A stretch of 13,043 nucleotides of DNA from Solobacterium sp. Its GTDB lineage: Bacteria > Bacillota_I > Bacilli_A > Erysipelotrichales > Erysipelotrichaceae. Under the pieces are notes generated by a model that did no database searches, was not told the DNA's origin, and saw only the letters and a list, made by a program, of their open reading frames with translations. Positions 1 through 7,569 of this stretch are shown in pieces; position 1 is the stretch's first letter, and the number at the start of each line of letters is the position of its first letter. The stretch covers positions 1 through 13,043 of the forward strand of contig JABZMB010000037.1 of NCBI GenBank assembly GCA_015256455.1, given 5' to 3'. A program made the translations under genes and the position numbers.

Positions 1-51
1 AACTGACTCTTAATCAGTGGGTCGAGGGTTCGAGCCCCTCAGAGACCACCA
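1..51 (+). tRNA. tRNA-Lys(CUU), 3' part only (5' end outside window)
   Basis: The window opens inside a tRNA. The anticodon stem is ACTGA/TCAGT around the loop CTCTTAA, which gives anticodon CTT, reading AAG lysine codons. It is followed by the variable loop, a five-pair T arm GAGGG/CCCTC around TTCGAGC, the 3' acceptor strand AGAGACC, the discriminator A and an encoded CCA. The D arm and the 5' acceptor strand lie upstream of base 1. Confidence 0.93.
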
Positions 52-56
52 TAAAC

Positions 57-95
57 AAAAGGGAAGTTCCGAAAGGTTCTTCCCTTTTATTTTTA
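57..95 (+). terminator. Rho-independent terminator after tRNA-Lys
   Basis: A ten-base stem, AAAAGGGAAG (57-66) with CTTCCCTTTT (79-88), encloses a small inner CC-GAAA-GG tetraloop hairpin. It is followed by a T-rich run. It begins five bases after the tRNA CCA, so it should end the tRNA transcript. Confidence 0.85.
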
Positions 96-207
96 TTTAT
101 GAGTAAGCTATATTTCAATTATATATGCATGAGTATTGAATGGTATTATCGCTCATAAATTCAACATTCACCTTACTTCATTAACTTATGGATTCTATCA
201 TTGAAAT

Positions 208-280
208 ATGATGTATAATAATTGCAACAAATATAAATGTTTATCTGTATTGAAAGGTGATAGCCTTCGTATTTTAAAAT
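208..280 (+). promoter_or_regulatory. Candidate promoter elements for the ABC exporter operon
   Basis: The stretch 93-361 upstream of the exporter holds no convincing gene. A perfect -10 hexamer TATAAT lies at 214-219, but no good -35 sits 16-18 bases upstream. A second possibility is TTGAAA at 250-255 with AT-rich -10-like bases around 273-280. Both are weak guesses. Nothing else structured was seen in this stretch beyond the tRNA terminator. Confidence 0.3.
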
Positions 281-361
281 CAACATTCCCAATAATCAAC
301 TCACAACATTTTCATTATCTTTCACCAAATATGTTCAAGTACATGGAGGTACTATACTACA

Positions 362-1267
362 ATGCAAGAGTTAACAAAGAGTATTATATGCAATAATATT
401 AGCAAAAAATACAATCATTCTAGGATTTTTAGTGATTGCAGATCTACTATCGCTCTTGCAAATATCACTTTTTCTGTTTCCCATGGTGAAATATTAGGAA
501 TTATAGGGAAAAACGGTGCAGGTAAAACGACACTTATTAAAATATTGTCAGGTATTATGGTTCCTGACAGCGGTGAGGTAGAAGTGACGGGAACCAACCC
601 TTTTAAGAGAATTAAATCATACAGAAATTCCGTAGCAATTATCATGGGACAAAAAAGTCAAATGGACGAAGATATTTCCATATATGATAATGCGCTGTTT
701 ATGGCTTCTGTATACGGGATCAATAGAGAAACTGCGGACATTCGCATTTCCTCACTCTCATCTAAGCTTGGACTTACCACCCAATTAAAACAACAAGTAA
801 GAACATTATCTTTAGGCGAGAGGATGAAGGGCGATTTACTTATTGCTTTTTTACATACTCCAACAATCATCTTTTTAGACGAACCAACGATTGGCTTAGA
901 TTATTCGACTCAATGCTCCGTTCGTTCATTTCTGAAAGAATATGTTAAACAAAATAATGCATCTTTGATTCTAACCAGTCATAATATTGATGATATCAAA
1001 GAACTCAGTGACAATATATTGATTCTCAACGAGGGCAAGCAATTATTCCTAGGTACAATTAGTGAATTATATATGATTGTTAAGCCAAAAAAATTTTTAG
1101 AATTTAAGATGGATGATGAAACAATAAAACAAGTAGAAATACAACAAGATAACCAAAAATTCATAGAAACCATAGGAAAAATACCTTCTGATAGATTAAA
1201 AGAAATTAATTTAGTTGATATGGACTTGAATGAGGTAATAGAGGAATTATATAGAAGGAGTAAATAG
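362..1267 (+). CDS. ABC-2 type exporter, ATP-binding protein (COG4586-like)
   Basis: This is the 301-residue nucleotide-binding subunit that should power the two permeases encoded immediately downstream. Walker A GKNGAGKT is at residues 49-56, a Q-loop glutamine at about 97-100, the signature LSLGE at 149-153, Walker B with the catalytic glutamate (FLDEPT) at 171-176, and the switch histidine at 207. A C-terminal extension of about 70 residues follows the ATPase core. The LSLGE signature in place of LSGGQ and the pairing with two six-helix permeases resemble the uncharacterised COG4586/COG4587/COG3694 exporters; this is from memory of the families. There is no in-frame Met downstream near the N terminus, so ATG 362 is used, with a GGAGG about 12 bases upstream. 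The stop codon overlaps the next start by one base. The substrate is unknown; drug, peptide or lipid export are all possible. Confidence 0.9.
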   Translation: MQELTKSIICNNISKKYNHSRIFSDCRSTIALANITFSVSHGEILGIIGKNGAGKTTLIKILSGIMVPDSGEVEVTGTNPFKRIKSYRNSVAIIMGQKSQMDEDISIYDNALFMASVYGINRETADIRISSLSSKLGLTTQLKQQVRTLSLGERMKGDLLIAFLHTPTIIFLDEPTIGLDYSTQCSVRSFLKEYVKQNNASLILTSHNIDDIKELSDNILILNEGKQLFLGTISELYMIVKPKKFLEFKMDDETIKQVEIQQDNQKFIETIGKIPSDRLKEINLVDMDLNEVIEELYRRSK

Positions 1268-2043
1268 TGATTACAAGTTTGCTGAAGAATTCATTCAAAC
1301 AATATGTCTCGTATCCTCTCTATTTCATTGGAGAAGTACTGGGATCTGTACTTTTTCCAATTGCGATTAATTGCTTTTTTATCATCAGTATTATGTCAAC
1401 TACTGATATTAAAGCATATACCAATAGCGGGATAATCCTATATGTTATTATCTCTAATTTAACCTACGTGGTAATTACCATGGATGTATCTAGAGAAATT
1501 GCAAAAGATATCAAAGGGAATGGTTTAGGTCAAAAGCTGCTCTTACCAAAATGTTACTTTATACTAGTTATTTTCAAAGCTCTAGCAAAAATGGCTGTCC
1601 GCATTATTTGCGTATATATCCCGATTTTTACAGTAAGTATATTTGCATTGGGAACTTCTAATATACTCGCATGCATGCTAAAAGCCATTCCATTCTTACT
1701 ATATGCATGTTCGATTAGTATTTTGATTTCTATCCTAATTGGATTATCCGCTTTCTATTTCACAGAAATATGGGGGTTAAAAGCATTTATTTCATTCATA
1801 TCTTACGTTTTATCCGGATCATTATTCCCTTTTGACTTAACTCTCAAATCAATTCAAAAAATACTTTTATTGACGCCATTCCCATATATTAGTTATATAC
1901 CAACAAAAATTATTACCGATTCCAATTTCTTAATTGAACCATTTATGTTTATAATTCCACTTATTTATATCATAATTTTTTTAATCATCTCCATATTTAT
2001 TTGGAGAGATGGAATAAAAAAATATCAAAGTTGCGGAGTGTAA
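1267..2043 (+). CDS. ABC-2 type exporter, permease 1 (COG4587-like)
   Basis: This is a 258-residue polytopic membrane protein with about six hydrophobic segments (roughly residues 18-43, 54-72, 94-128, 138-165, 170-190 and 222-246). The stretch around 180-212, with a Gly-Ser-Leu-Phe-Pro loop and then a PFPYISYIPT motif, is typical of ABC-2 permeases of the COG4587 type. The start is GTG at 1267, overlapping the stop of the ATPase gene as TAGTG. The site AAGGAG at 1255-1260 is six bases upstream and decides this start, so translation is probably coupled. It should pair with the following permease to form the membrane pore. Codon use is very AT-rich (many ATA, TTA and AGA codons). The substrate cannot be told from sequence. 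Confidence 0.87.
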   Translation: MITSLLKNSFKQYVSYPLYFIGEVLGSVLFPIAINCFFIISIMSTTDIKAYTNSGIILYVIISNLTYVVITMDVSREIAKDIKGNGLGQKLLLPKCYFILVIFKALAKMAVRIICVYIPIFTVSIFALGTSNILACMLKAIPFLLYACSISILISILIGLSAFYFTEIWGLKAFISFISYVLSGSLFPFDLTLKSIQKILLLTPFPYISYIPTKIITDSNFLIEPFMFIIPLIYIIIFLIISIFIWRDGIKKYQSCGV

Positions 2044-2044
2044 T

Positions 2045-2818
2045 ATGTTTCAATATATAGTATCGTGCTTACGATTCTCATGGAAAAAAGCCACCGTTTA
2101 TAAGGCTAACTTAGCAAGCTGGATGCTTGCCGATTTAGGCATGTATCTTTCTACTATCTTTGTATACCTTTTATTAGGAGGAACTGTTTTCCTTTTTGCT
2201 GGCTACAACAACTCCCAGATGCTCTTGTATATTAGCAATAGTTTTCTCATTAATAATATCTATTCAATTTTATTTTCGGAGGCCATTGATACTATATCTA
2301 TTGATATTCGCAATGGCAAAATGTATTATTCGCTTTTAAAACCTTTACCTTTAACAGTATTTTATATTGCAAAAAATCTGAACTTGAAGTCTCTTGTTAT
2401 TACTCCGTTTTTAATAGCTTTTAATGTATATTGTCTTTACCTAAATCACCTTTCGCTTCATATAATGAATTTCTTATTGCTTCTGGTAGCAGTATACTCA
2501 ATGGGTGTAATATTTCTATTAATTATTTGTCTTGATTTTGTAGGACTTCGATCGGAAGCTATTAATCCAATTATGGTAGAATTACTAGAATTACGAGATA
2601 GACCTGATAAAATTTTTAATACTTTTATTCGTAGTATTTTCATCTATATCATACCTATTTATTTAACAAGTGCTGTTCCTACTAAAATGATGATTAAAAA
2701 CTGTAATCTGATTGAAAGCATATACTTTTTCCTTTTTCCTGTGATTGGAACTGTTTTATCAACAGTTTGTATTAAAAAATCAATTAAATACTATACCTTC
2801 GGGACGGAAGAGGTATAA
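2045..2818 (+). CDS. ABC-2 type exporter, permease 2 (COG3694-like)
   Basis: This is the 257-residue partner permease. Hydrophobic segments are near residues 24-51, 60-80, 118-133, 141-164, 193-213 and 224-243. The motif with RNGKMYYSLLKPLPL (89-103) and the region RPDKIFNTF followed by a membrane segment (186-210) are characteristic of the second permease of the COG4586/4587/3694 exporters. The ATG is two bases after the previous stop codon's last base and has GGAG at 2035-2038, six bases upstream, so the three genes form one operon. It is the last gene of the operon; the spacer downstream holds hairpins that can end transcription. The two permeases probably form a heterodimer in the cytoplasmic membrane. 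Confidence 0.87.
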   Translation: MFQYIVSCLRFSWKKATVYKANLASWMLADLGMYLSTIFVYLLLGGTVFLFAGYNNSQMLLYISNSFLINNIYSILFSEAIDTISIDIRNGKMYYSLLKPLPLTVFYIAKNLNLKSLVITPFLIAFNVYCLYLNHLSLHIMNFLLLLVAVYSMGVIFLLIICLDFVGLRSEAINPIMVELLELRDRPDKIFNTFIRSIFIYIIPIYLTSAVPTKMMIKNCNLIESIYFFLFPVIGTVLSTVCIKKSIKYYTFGTEEV

Positions 2819-2850
2819 TTCTTCACAAGAAATTAAACCAGCAATTCACT

Positions 2851-2979
2851 AAAAAAGATCATCTATGAAAATAAACGATACCTCAACAATCTGTTAATTT
2901 AAAGAACGAAATACTATGCTTATTTCGTTTTTAAATTTAATGTTTATTGTTTCCGCACTATTTTCATGTGATCTTTTTT
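2851..2979. repeat. Nested imperfect inverted repeat between convergent genes
   Basis: The outer arms are AAAAAAGATCA (2851-2861) and TGATCTTTTTT (2969-2979). They extend inward with a two-base offset to ATGAAAATA (2865-2873) and TATTTTCAT (2959-2967). Both arms also contain AACAAT at matching depth, and the centre is the hairpin at 2894-2940. Each outer arm ends in a run that reads as Ts in the outgoing direction. It may be a long bidirectional terminator or the remnant of a small palindromic element. No flanking target-site duplication was seen. Confidence 0.55.
2894..2940. terminator. Bidirectional hairpin terminator between ABC permease and MATE genes
   Basis: The hairpin core AACGAAAT (2905-2912) pairs with ATTTCGTT (2922-2929) across a seven-to-nine-base loop. 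It extends outward through A/T pairs with one bulge to about 2894 and 2940. On the + strand the stem runs into a T tract (2928-2932). On the - strand it is T-rich but less clean. It probably serves both convergent transcripts. Confidence 0.6.
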
Positions 2980-4344
2980 TTACTTCATTAAAATATCTGC
3001 GTTAGCTTCATTATGAATCTGTTCTGAAATATCACGCATCGTGATAATCGTTACTGGTATTAGATAGAGTACCGCTCCAAGCCATGCACTTTGATCAGCC
3101 CATGTAATCGCATTGAATCCAAAGTCTGCTACCAAAAATACACAGACCGCTGTTCGACAAATCATTTCAACAACACCACAATAGATTGCACGCATCGCAT
3201 ATCCTAATCCTTGAATACTCATACGCACAACATTCAAGATACCTAATAACCACCAAGCATATCCCGCTCTTCTTAGATATAAATCTGCCGCAGATAGTAC
3301 TGTTTCATCACCTGTAATAAATAAAGTACTGAGTACTTTTCCAAATAGAATCATGAAGATTCCTGCTAGCACACCATACGCAACACCAACATAAGTACCC
3401 TTACGCAAACCTTCTTTGATACGGTCTTCCTTCTTTGCACCATAGTTCTGTGAGACAAAGGTAGAAACAGCAGTAGCTAGGGCATCAAATGGACACAACA
3501 AGAACTGTTTAATCTTGACACCAGCAGTAAAGGCAGAAACATACACTGTTCCTAGAGAGTTATTTGCTGATTGCATAATCATTGAACCGATGGCTGTGAT
3601 TGAATACTGTAGTCCCATTGGAATTCCCATTACCAATAATCGTTTTGATAGTTCTAAATCAAACTTTCTTTCTTCTGAATGAATATGTAAAATTGGAAAT
3701 TTCATCACAATTAAAATTAAGCATAAAACACCTGATACTGCTTGCGAGAATACAGTCGCAATCGCCGCTCCCGCAACTCCCCACTTCAAGTTAATGATAC
3801 AGAATATATCCAAAAAGATATTCAGTACAGCCGAAATCGCTAAGAAGATAAATGGTGTTTTAGAGTCACCGATTGCACGTAGGATACTCGATAAGTAGTT
3901 ATATAAAAGTGTAAAAGGTATGCCAATAAAAATCACAATAATATAGTTATATGTATCCTGATAGATTTCAGCTGGAACACGTAATAAATCCAAGATTAAT
4001 GGACAAAAGAAGCACGTTGCGGCAGTTATAATCACCGCAATAATAAATGTCCAAATACAACCTTGAAATTCAAATTTATGCATCCCCTTTGAATCATTTG
4101 CGCCAAAGCGTTGGGCAATTGGTACCGCAAATCCTGCCATTGTACCAATACAAAATCCCAAGACCAAAAACTGAACACTACTGGTCGCACCGACAGCTGC
4201 TAGCGCTGCAGGACCTAATGTTTGTCCTACAATTGCGGCATCTGCCACATTATATGTTTGTTGGAATAGATTTCCTAACAAGAGAGGAATTGCAAACTGT
4301 AATATCAGTTTTAAAGAGTTTCCCTCAACCATGCTTTTTCTCAT
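2980..4344 (-). CDS. MATE family multidrug/toxin efflux transporter
   Basis: This is a 454-residue, very hydrophobic protein of normal MATE length, expected to have twelve membrane helices in two homologous halves. The N terminus, with IPLLLGNLFQQTYNVADAAI at about residues 19-38 followed by IVGQTLG, is the classic start of MATE proteins of Gram-positive bacteria; the Asp at 35 lies in the first helix. The family couples export of cationic drugs or metabolites to a Na+ or H+ gradient; the substrate here is not predictable. The ATG at 4344 has GGGAGG eight bases upstream. The gene follows the hypA terminator, so it is probably transcribed on its own. Its stop codon abuts the inverted-repeat spacer, where it meets the ABC operon head to head at the 3' ends. 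Confidence 0.93.
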   Translation of the reverse strand: MRKSMVEGNSLKLILQFAIPLLLGNLFQQTYNVADAAIVGQTLGPAALAAVGATSSVQFLVLGFCIGTMAGFAVPIAQRFGANDSKGMHKFEFQGCIWTFIIAVIITAATCFFCPLILDLLRVPAEIYQDTYNYIIVIFIGIPFTLLYNYLSSILRAIGDSKTPFIFLAISAVLNIFLDIFCIINLKWGVAGAAIATVFSQAVSGVLCLILIVMKFPILHIHSEERKFDLELSKRLLVMGIPMGLQYSITAIGSMIMQSANNSLGTVYVSAFTAGVKIKQFLLCPFDALATAVSTFVSQNYGAKKEDRIKEGLRKGTYVGVAYGVLAGIFMILFGKVLSTLFITGDETVLSAADLYLRRAGYAWWLLGILNVVRMSIQGLGYAMRAIYCGVVEMICRTAVCVFLVADFGFNAITWADQSAWLGAVLYLIPVTIITMRDISEQIHNEANADILMK

Positions 4345-4376
4345 CGTATCGTCCCTCCCTTCAAAGAATCTTGTTC

Positions 4377-4382
4377 ATTATA
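4377..4382 (-). promoter_or_regulatory. Candidate -10 element for the MATE gene
   Basis: Reading the minus strand, a perfect TATAAT occurs here, between the hypA terminator and the MATE start codon. It would give a leader of about 25 bases. The matching -35 is weak and would overlap the T tract of the hypA terminator, so this is only a candidate. Confidence 0.35.
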
Positions 4383-4393
4383 TATCAATTCAC

Positions 4394-4431
4394 TCAAAAA
4401 AGAAGAGTAGATTTTGAATTTCTACTCCTCT
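4394..4431 (-). terminator. Rho-independent terminator of the hyp operon
   Basis: On the minus strand AGAGGAGTAGA (4431-4421) pairs with TCTACTCTTCT (4411-4401) over a nine-base loop. That is eleven pairs with one G-U, followed by a run of six Ts. The 5' arm contains the hypA stop codon (4424-4422). Confidence 0.85.
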
Positions 4432-4775
4432 GTTTCTGCTTCTACTTCTTTGATAACGCATTCATCACCTTTTACAAGGTATGTCTCTTCACTACCACAA
4501 TATGGACATATTCTTCCATGTTTTACTGTCTCATATTCCTGTTTACACGATTCACAAAATGTCACGGCAGGAATTGTCTCTAGTTTTAATTCACACTCTA
4601 GTAATAGAGGATACTTTACTTTGAAATAATCCCAACAATCTATGAAGTAATCTGTCATGATACCAGACACTTCACCAACCTCTAGGGTTACTGAGCCATA
4701 TTTTGTGACCTTGTTTTCTTCTGCCATTTCTGTAAGAGATTTTGCAAGGTGTGTAACGATTCCCATCTCATGCAT
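4422..4775 (-). CDS. hypA: Hydrogenase/urease nickel incorporation protein HypA
   Basis: This is a 117-residue HypA family metallochaperone, close to the normal family length. It begins MHEMGI. His2 and the N-terminal amine are the known nickel ligands of HypA, which requires the start at 4775. A structural zinc site is seen as two CxxC pairs, C74/C77 and C90/C93, ahead of the usual CPYCGS segment and acidic tail. HypA hands Ni(II) to the active site of a target enzyme together with the GTPase HypB; known clients are [NiFe]-hydrogenase large subunits and, in Helicobacter, urease. Neither client is encoded here. The ATG lies two bases after the stop of the large oxidoreductase gene, making it the last gene of the operon. 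Confidence 0.93.
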   Translation of the reverse strand: MHEMGIVTHLAKSLTEMAEENKVTKYGSVTLEVGEVSGIMTDYFIDCWDYFKVKYPLLLECELKLETIPAVTFCESCKQEYETVKHGRICPYCGSEETYLVKGDECVIKEVEAETEE

Positions 4776-4777
4776 GG

Positions 4778-7567
4778 TTATTTACTCTTCTTGTTGAATA
4801 AAATCTTGAGCTTACGTTTTGCGGCGTAAGGAAGAACTGCCTTGATCTTATCTTCACAACGATACATTCTTGACGCATCTGGTAAATCTCTTTGCAAGTG
4901 AATCGCATCAAATTCACAACGTGTTGTACATAGACCACAACCAATACACTTATTAAGGTCAACAAATGTCGCACCACAACCCAAACAACGTTTTGCTTCT
5001 GTACGAACTTGTTCATCCGAGAATGCCAAACGCATATCGTTGAATGTAGCCTTTGGATTTCCTTGTTTATGTCCAGGGACTTGACGCTTAGCTGTATCAA
5101 ACTCTTCTAATACAACATCATCCTTATTTAATTCAATGAAATGACGTAGGTCACGGTTGATTGTCATGGATTGTCCTGGATGAACGAAACGATTAATGGA
5201 ATCTTCTACAATTCTACCAGCCGCAATCGCATCAATCGCAAATCTTGGACCTGTATATACATCACCACCCACAAAGATATCTGGGTCAGCAGTCTGTAAT
5301 GTGACTGGGTCAGCCTTAGCAGTATTGTTACGGTTGAGTTCAACCTTTGTACCTTCTAATAGTTTACCCCATTCAATCGATTGTCCAATGGATAGTAATA
5401 CATTCTTGCATGGAACTGTGATGGTTTCATTTTCATCATACTGAGGATTAAACTTACCATCCGCATCCTTTACAGATAAGCACTTCTTAAATACAACAGC
5501 TGTGACATTTCCATTTTCAGTTAGGATTTCCTTTGGACCCCAGCCATTCATGACAGAAATATCTTCTTCCTTGGCTTCTAGCACTTCATCAGCAGCGGCA
5601 GGCATTTCTTTTTCACTTTCAAGACATAACATTGTGACTTTGCCTTCTGTTAAACGAACAGCAGTACGCGCTACATCCACCGCAACATTACCACCACCGA
5701 TAACGACTACATCACCTTCTAATGCATGTCTTAATTCTTCATTATTTGCCTTACGCAAGAACTCTACACCTGTTTGAACACCATTTGCATCTTCACCAGG
5801 AACACCTGTCTTACGTCCACCTTGGGCGCCAATCGCAATATAGAATGCCTTATAGCCCTCACTACGTAATGATGGGATTGTTGTGTCCTTACCAATTTCA
5901 ATGTTGTATTTAAACTCAACACCCATCTGACGTAGAACATCAATTTCAGCTTCGATAATATCCTTCTCTAATCGGAAAGATGGAATACCATTCAGTAACA
6001 TACCACCTGCACGGCTTTCCTTTTCAAATACTGTTACAGGATATCCATGCATACGGAGGTAATAGGCAGCTGAAAGACCAGCAGGACCTGCACCGATAAT
6101 CGCAACCTTATATTCGTCCGACCACATTCCACCATCATCCTTTTCACATAAAGGAACGAAACGTGTCTCTGCGTTTAATTCTTGTGCAGCGATATATTTC
6201 TTGATTTCATCGATTGCGATAGGTTGGTCAACCTTACCACGTGTACATGCATCTTCACAACGACGATTACAGATTGCACCACATACCGCAGGGAATGGAT
6301 TATCCTGCTTAATTAGTTTAAGGGCATCCATGAATCTTCCTTCAGAAGCCATCTTTACATATCCTTGTACTGCTAAGTGCGCAGGACAAGCAGTCTTACA
6401 TGGCGCAGTACCTGTGTCATAGCAGTTAATCTTAGAAGTTTCACGATAATCTGGATTCCAATGATCTTCGCCCCATTCTGTCTCATCTGGCAGTAATGTT
6501 GTTGGATACTTGATTGCGCCTAAACTTGTACATAACTTCTGACCAAGCTTTGCAGCTCCAACTGGGCAAACTTCTACACACTTACCGCAGGCAACACACT
6601 TTTCTTTCTCGACATGTGCACGATATGCGGAACGTGATAAGTTTGGTGTATTGTACAACTGTGAAGTACGTAACGCATTACATACACCTGGTGCACAGTT
6701 ACAGATACCTACAATCTTACCTTCACCATCAATATTTGTAATTTGATGTACAAAGCCATGACGTTCACCACGTTTTAAGATTTCTAAGACTTCATCATAG
6801 GAAACATAATGTGCCCTACCACGGTCAACCTGATATTCAGCCATGTCTCCAACACCAATACAGAATTCACCATTGATTTCTCCAGATCCTTCACCACGCA
6901 TCTCTTGTTGGCGGCGGCATGTACATTGACTGATTGCGTACTTATCATACTTATCTAACCAATGACTCAAGTGTTCTACAGATACAGATTGGTTTACATG
7001 TTCAATTGCCTTTTCTACAGGTATAACATGCATACCAATTCCACCTCCACCAAGAGGAACCATTGGTGTTACAGGTTCTAGTGGCATCTGTGTCATTAAG
7101 TTAAAGAATGTCGCAAGATTTGGATGTGCTTCTGTCAGTTCATCATTCATCATCATAAACTCAGCAGAACCTGGAACGAAAATAGGTACATTATACTGCT
7201 TCTCGTTCTCTGGATTTTCACGGTTCATCTCAATCAAACCAATCCAACAGAGATGGTCAATCATCTTTTGTGTTTCTTCTAGCGTCATATTATTTTTCTT
7301 CGCTAGAACTTCTGGTTTATATCCAACACGTGTTTTCTTGAACGATAACATGAACTTTACTTCTTCTTTTGTTAGTAGTTCATCTAGCATCCAGTATTCT
7401 GGATCTTCTGTCTTAACAGAATGTGTTAATTTTGCCTTGATACGATTAGTAATCATGCATGCAAGGTCTAGTAATAGTTTTTCCTTTTCTGGATCTGCAG
7501 CTACATAATTTGGATCTGGAACGAAATCTCGTTCGTTCGTCATTCTCTTTTTTGGGGCAGTTGTCAT
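4778..7567 (-). CDS. Multidomain [4Fe-4S]/FAD/NAD(P) oxidoreductase, GltD/NfnL-like
   Basis: This protein of about 929 residues has several redox modules. Residues 60-140 have no cysteine ligands and look like a winged-helix fold. Residues 150-340 carry C215/C217, C236, C289/C291/C296 and a ferredoxin motif C324-C327-C330-C334. A GltD-type iron-sulfur domain follows (C382, C390, C394, C429, C433, C437, C441). FAD binding is shown by GAGPAG at 492-497, NAD(P) binding by GGGNVAVD at 624-631, and the FAD-closing GGDV at 767. The C-terminal ferredoxin domain has C861/C864 and C874-C877-C880-C884. The GltD/NfnL family moves electrons between NAD(P)H, flavin and iron-sulfur centres; the partner here is unknown. 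The gene lies in an operon between hypB and hypA genes. ATG 7567 is chosen, two bases after the previous stop; GTG 7588 in frame would add seven residues and overlap hypB. Confidence 0.85.
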   Translation of the reverse strand: MTTAPKKRMTNERDFVPDPNYVAADPEKEKLLLDLACMITNRIKAKLTHSVKTEDPEYWMLDELLTKEEVKFMLSFKKTRVGYKPEVLAKKNNMTLEETQKMIDHLCWIGLIEMNRENPENEKQYNVPIFVPGSAEFMMMNDELTEAHPNLATFFNLMTQMPLEPVTPMVPLGGGGIGMHVIPVEKAIEHVNQSVSVEHLSHWLDKYDKYAISQCTCRRQQEMRGEGSGEINGEFCIGVGDMAEYQVDRGRAHYVSYDEVLEILKRGERHGFVHQITNIDGEGKIVGICNCAPGVCNALRTSQLYNTPNLSRSAYRAHVEKEKCVACGKCVEVCPVGAAKLGQKLCTSLGAIKYPTTLLPDETEWGEDHWNPDYRETSKINCYDTGTAPCKTACPAHLAVQGYVKMASEGRFMDALKLIKQDNPFPAVCGAICNRRCEDACTRGKVDQPIAIDEIKKYIAAQELNAETRFVPLCEKDDGGMWSDEYKVAIIGAGPAGLSAAYYLRMHGYPVTVFEKESRAGGMLLNGIPSFRLEKDIIEAEIDVLRQMGVEFKYNIEIGKDTTIPSLRSEGYKAFYIAIGAQGGRKTGVPGEDANGVQTGVEFLRKANNEELRHALEGDVVVIGGGNVAVDVARTAVRLTEGKVTMLCLESEKEMPAAADEVLEAKEEDISVMNGWGPKEILTENGNVTAVVFKKCLSVKDADGKFNPQYDENETITVPCKNVLLSIGQSIEWGKLLEGTKVELNRNNTAKADPVTLQTADPDIFVGGDVYTGPRFAIDAIAAGRIVEDSINRFVHPGQSMTINRDLRHFIELNKDDVVLEEFDTAKRQVPGHKQGNPKATFNDMRLAFSDEQVRTEAKRCLGCGATFVDLNKCIGCGLCTTRCEFDAIHLQRDLPDASRMYRCEDKIKAVLPYAAKRKLKILFNKKSK

Positions 7568-7569
7568 AA

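Noticed and set aside
208..396. A 62-codon plus-strand reading frame upstream of the ABC ATPase
   Set aside because: No ribosome binding site, its start codon overlaps a TATAAT element, no recognisable domain, and it runs into the ATPase gene in another frame.
1..2980. Integrated element with attachment repeats at tRNA-Lys
   Set aside because: No copy of the tRNA 3' end was seen downstream, and there is no integrase or transposase gene in the window.
4047..4583. A 178-codon plus-strand reading frame
   Set aside because: It is antisense to the MATE gene, the terminator and hypA, with a composition typical of a shadow frame.
4768..5100. A 110-codon minus-strand frame inside the large oxidoreductase gene
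   Set aside because: Out of frame with the cysteine-rich C-terminal ferredoxin domain, which is clearly the coding frame.
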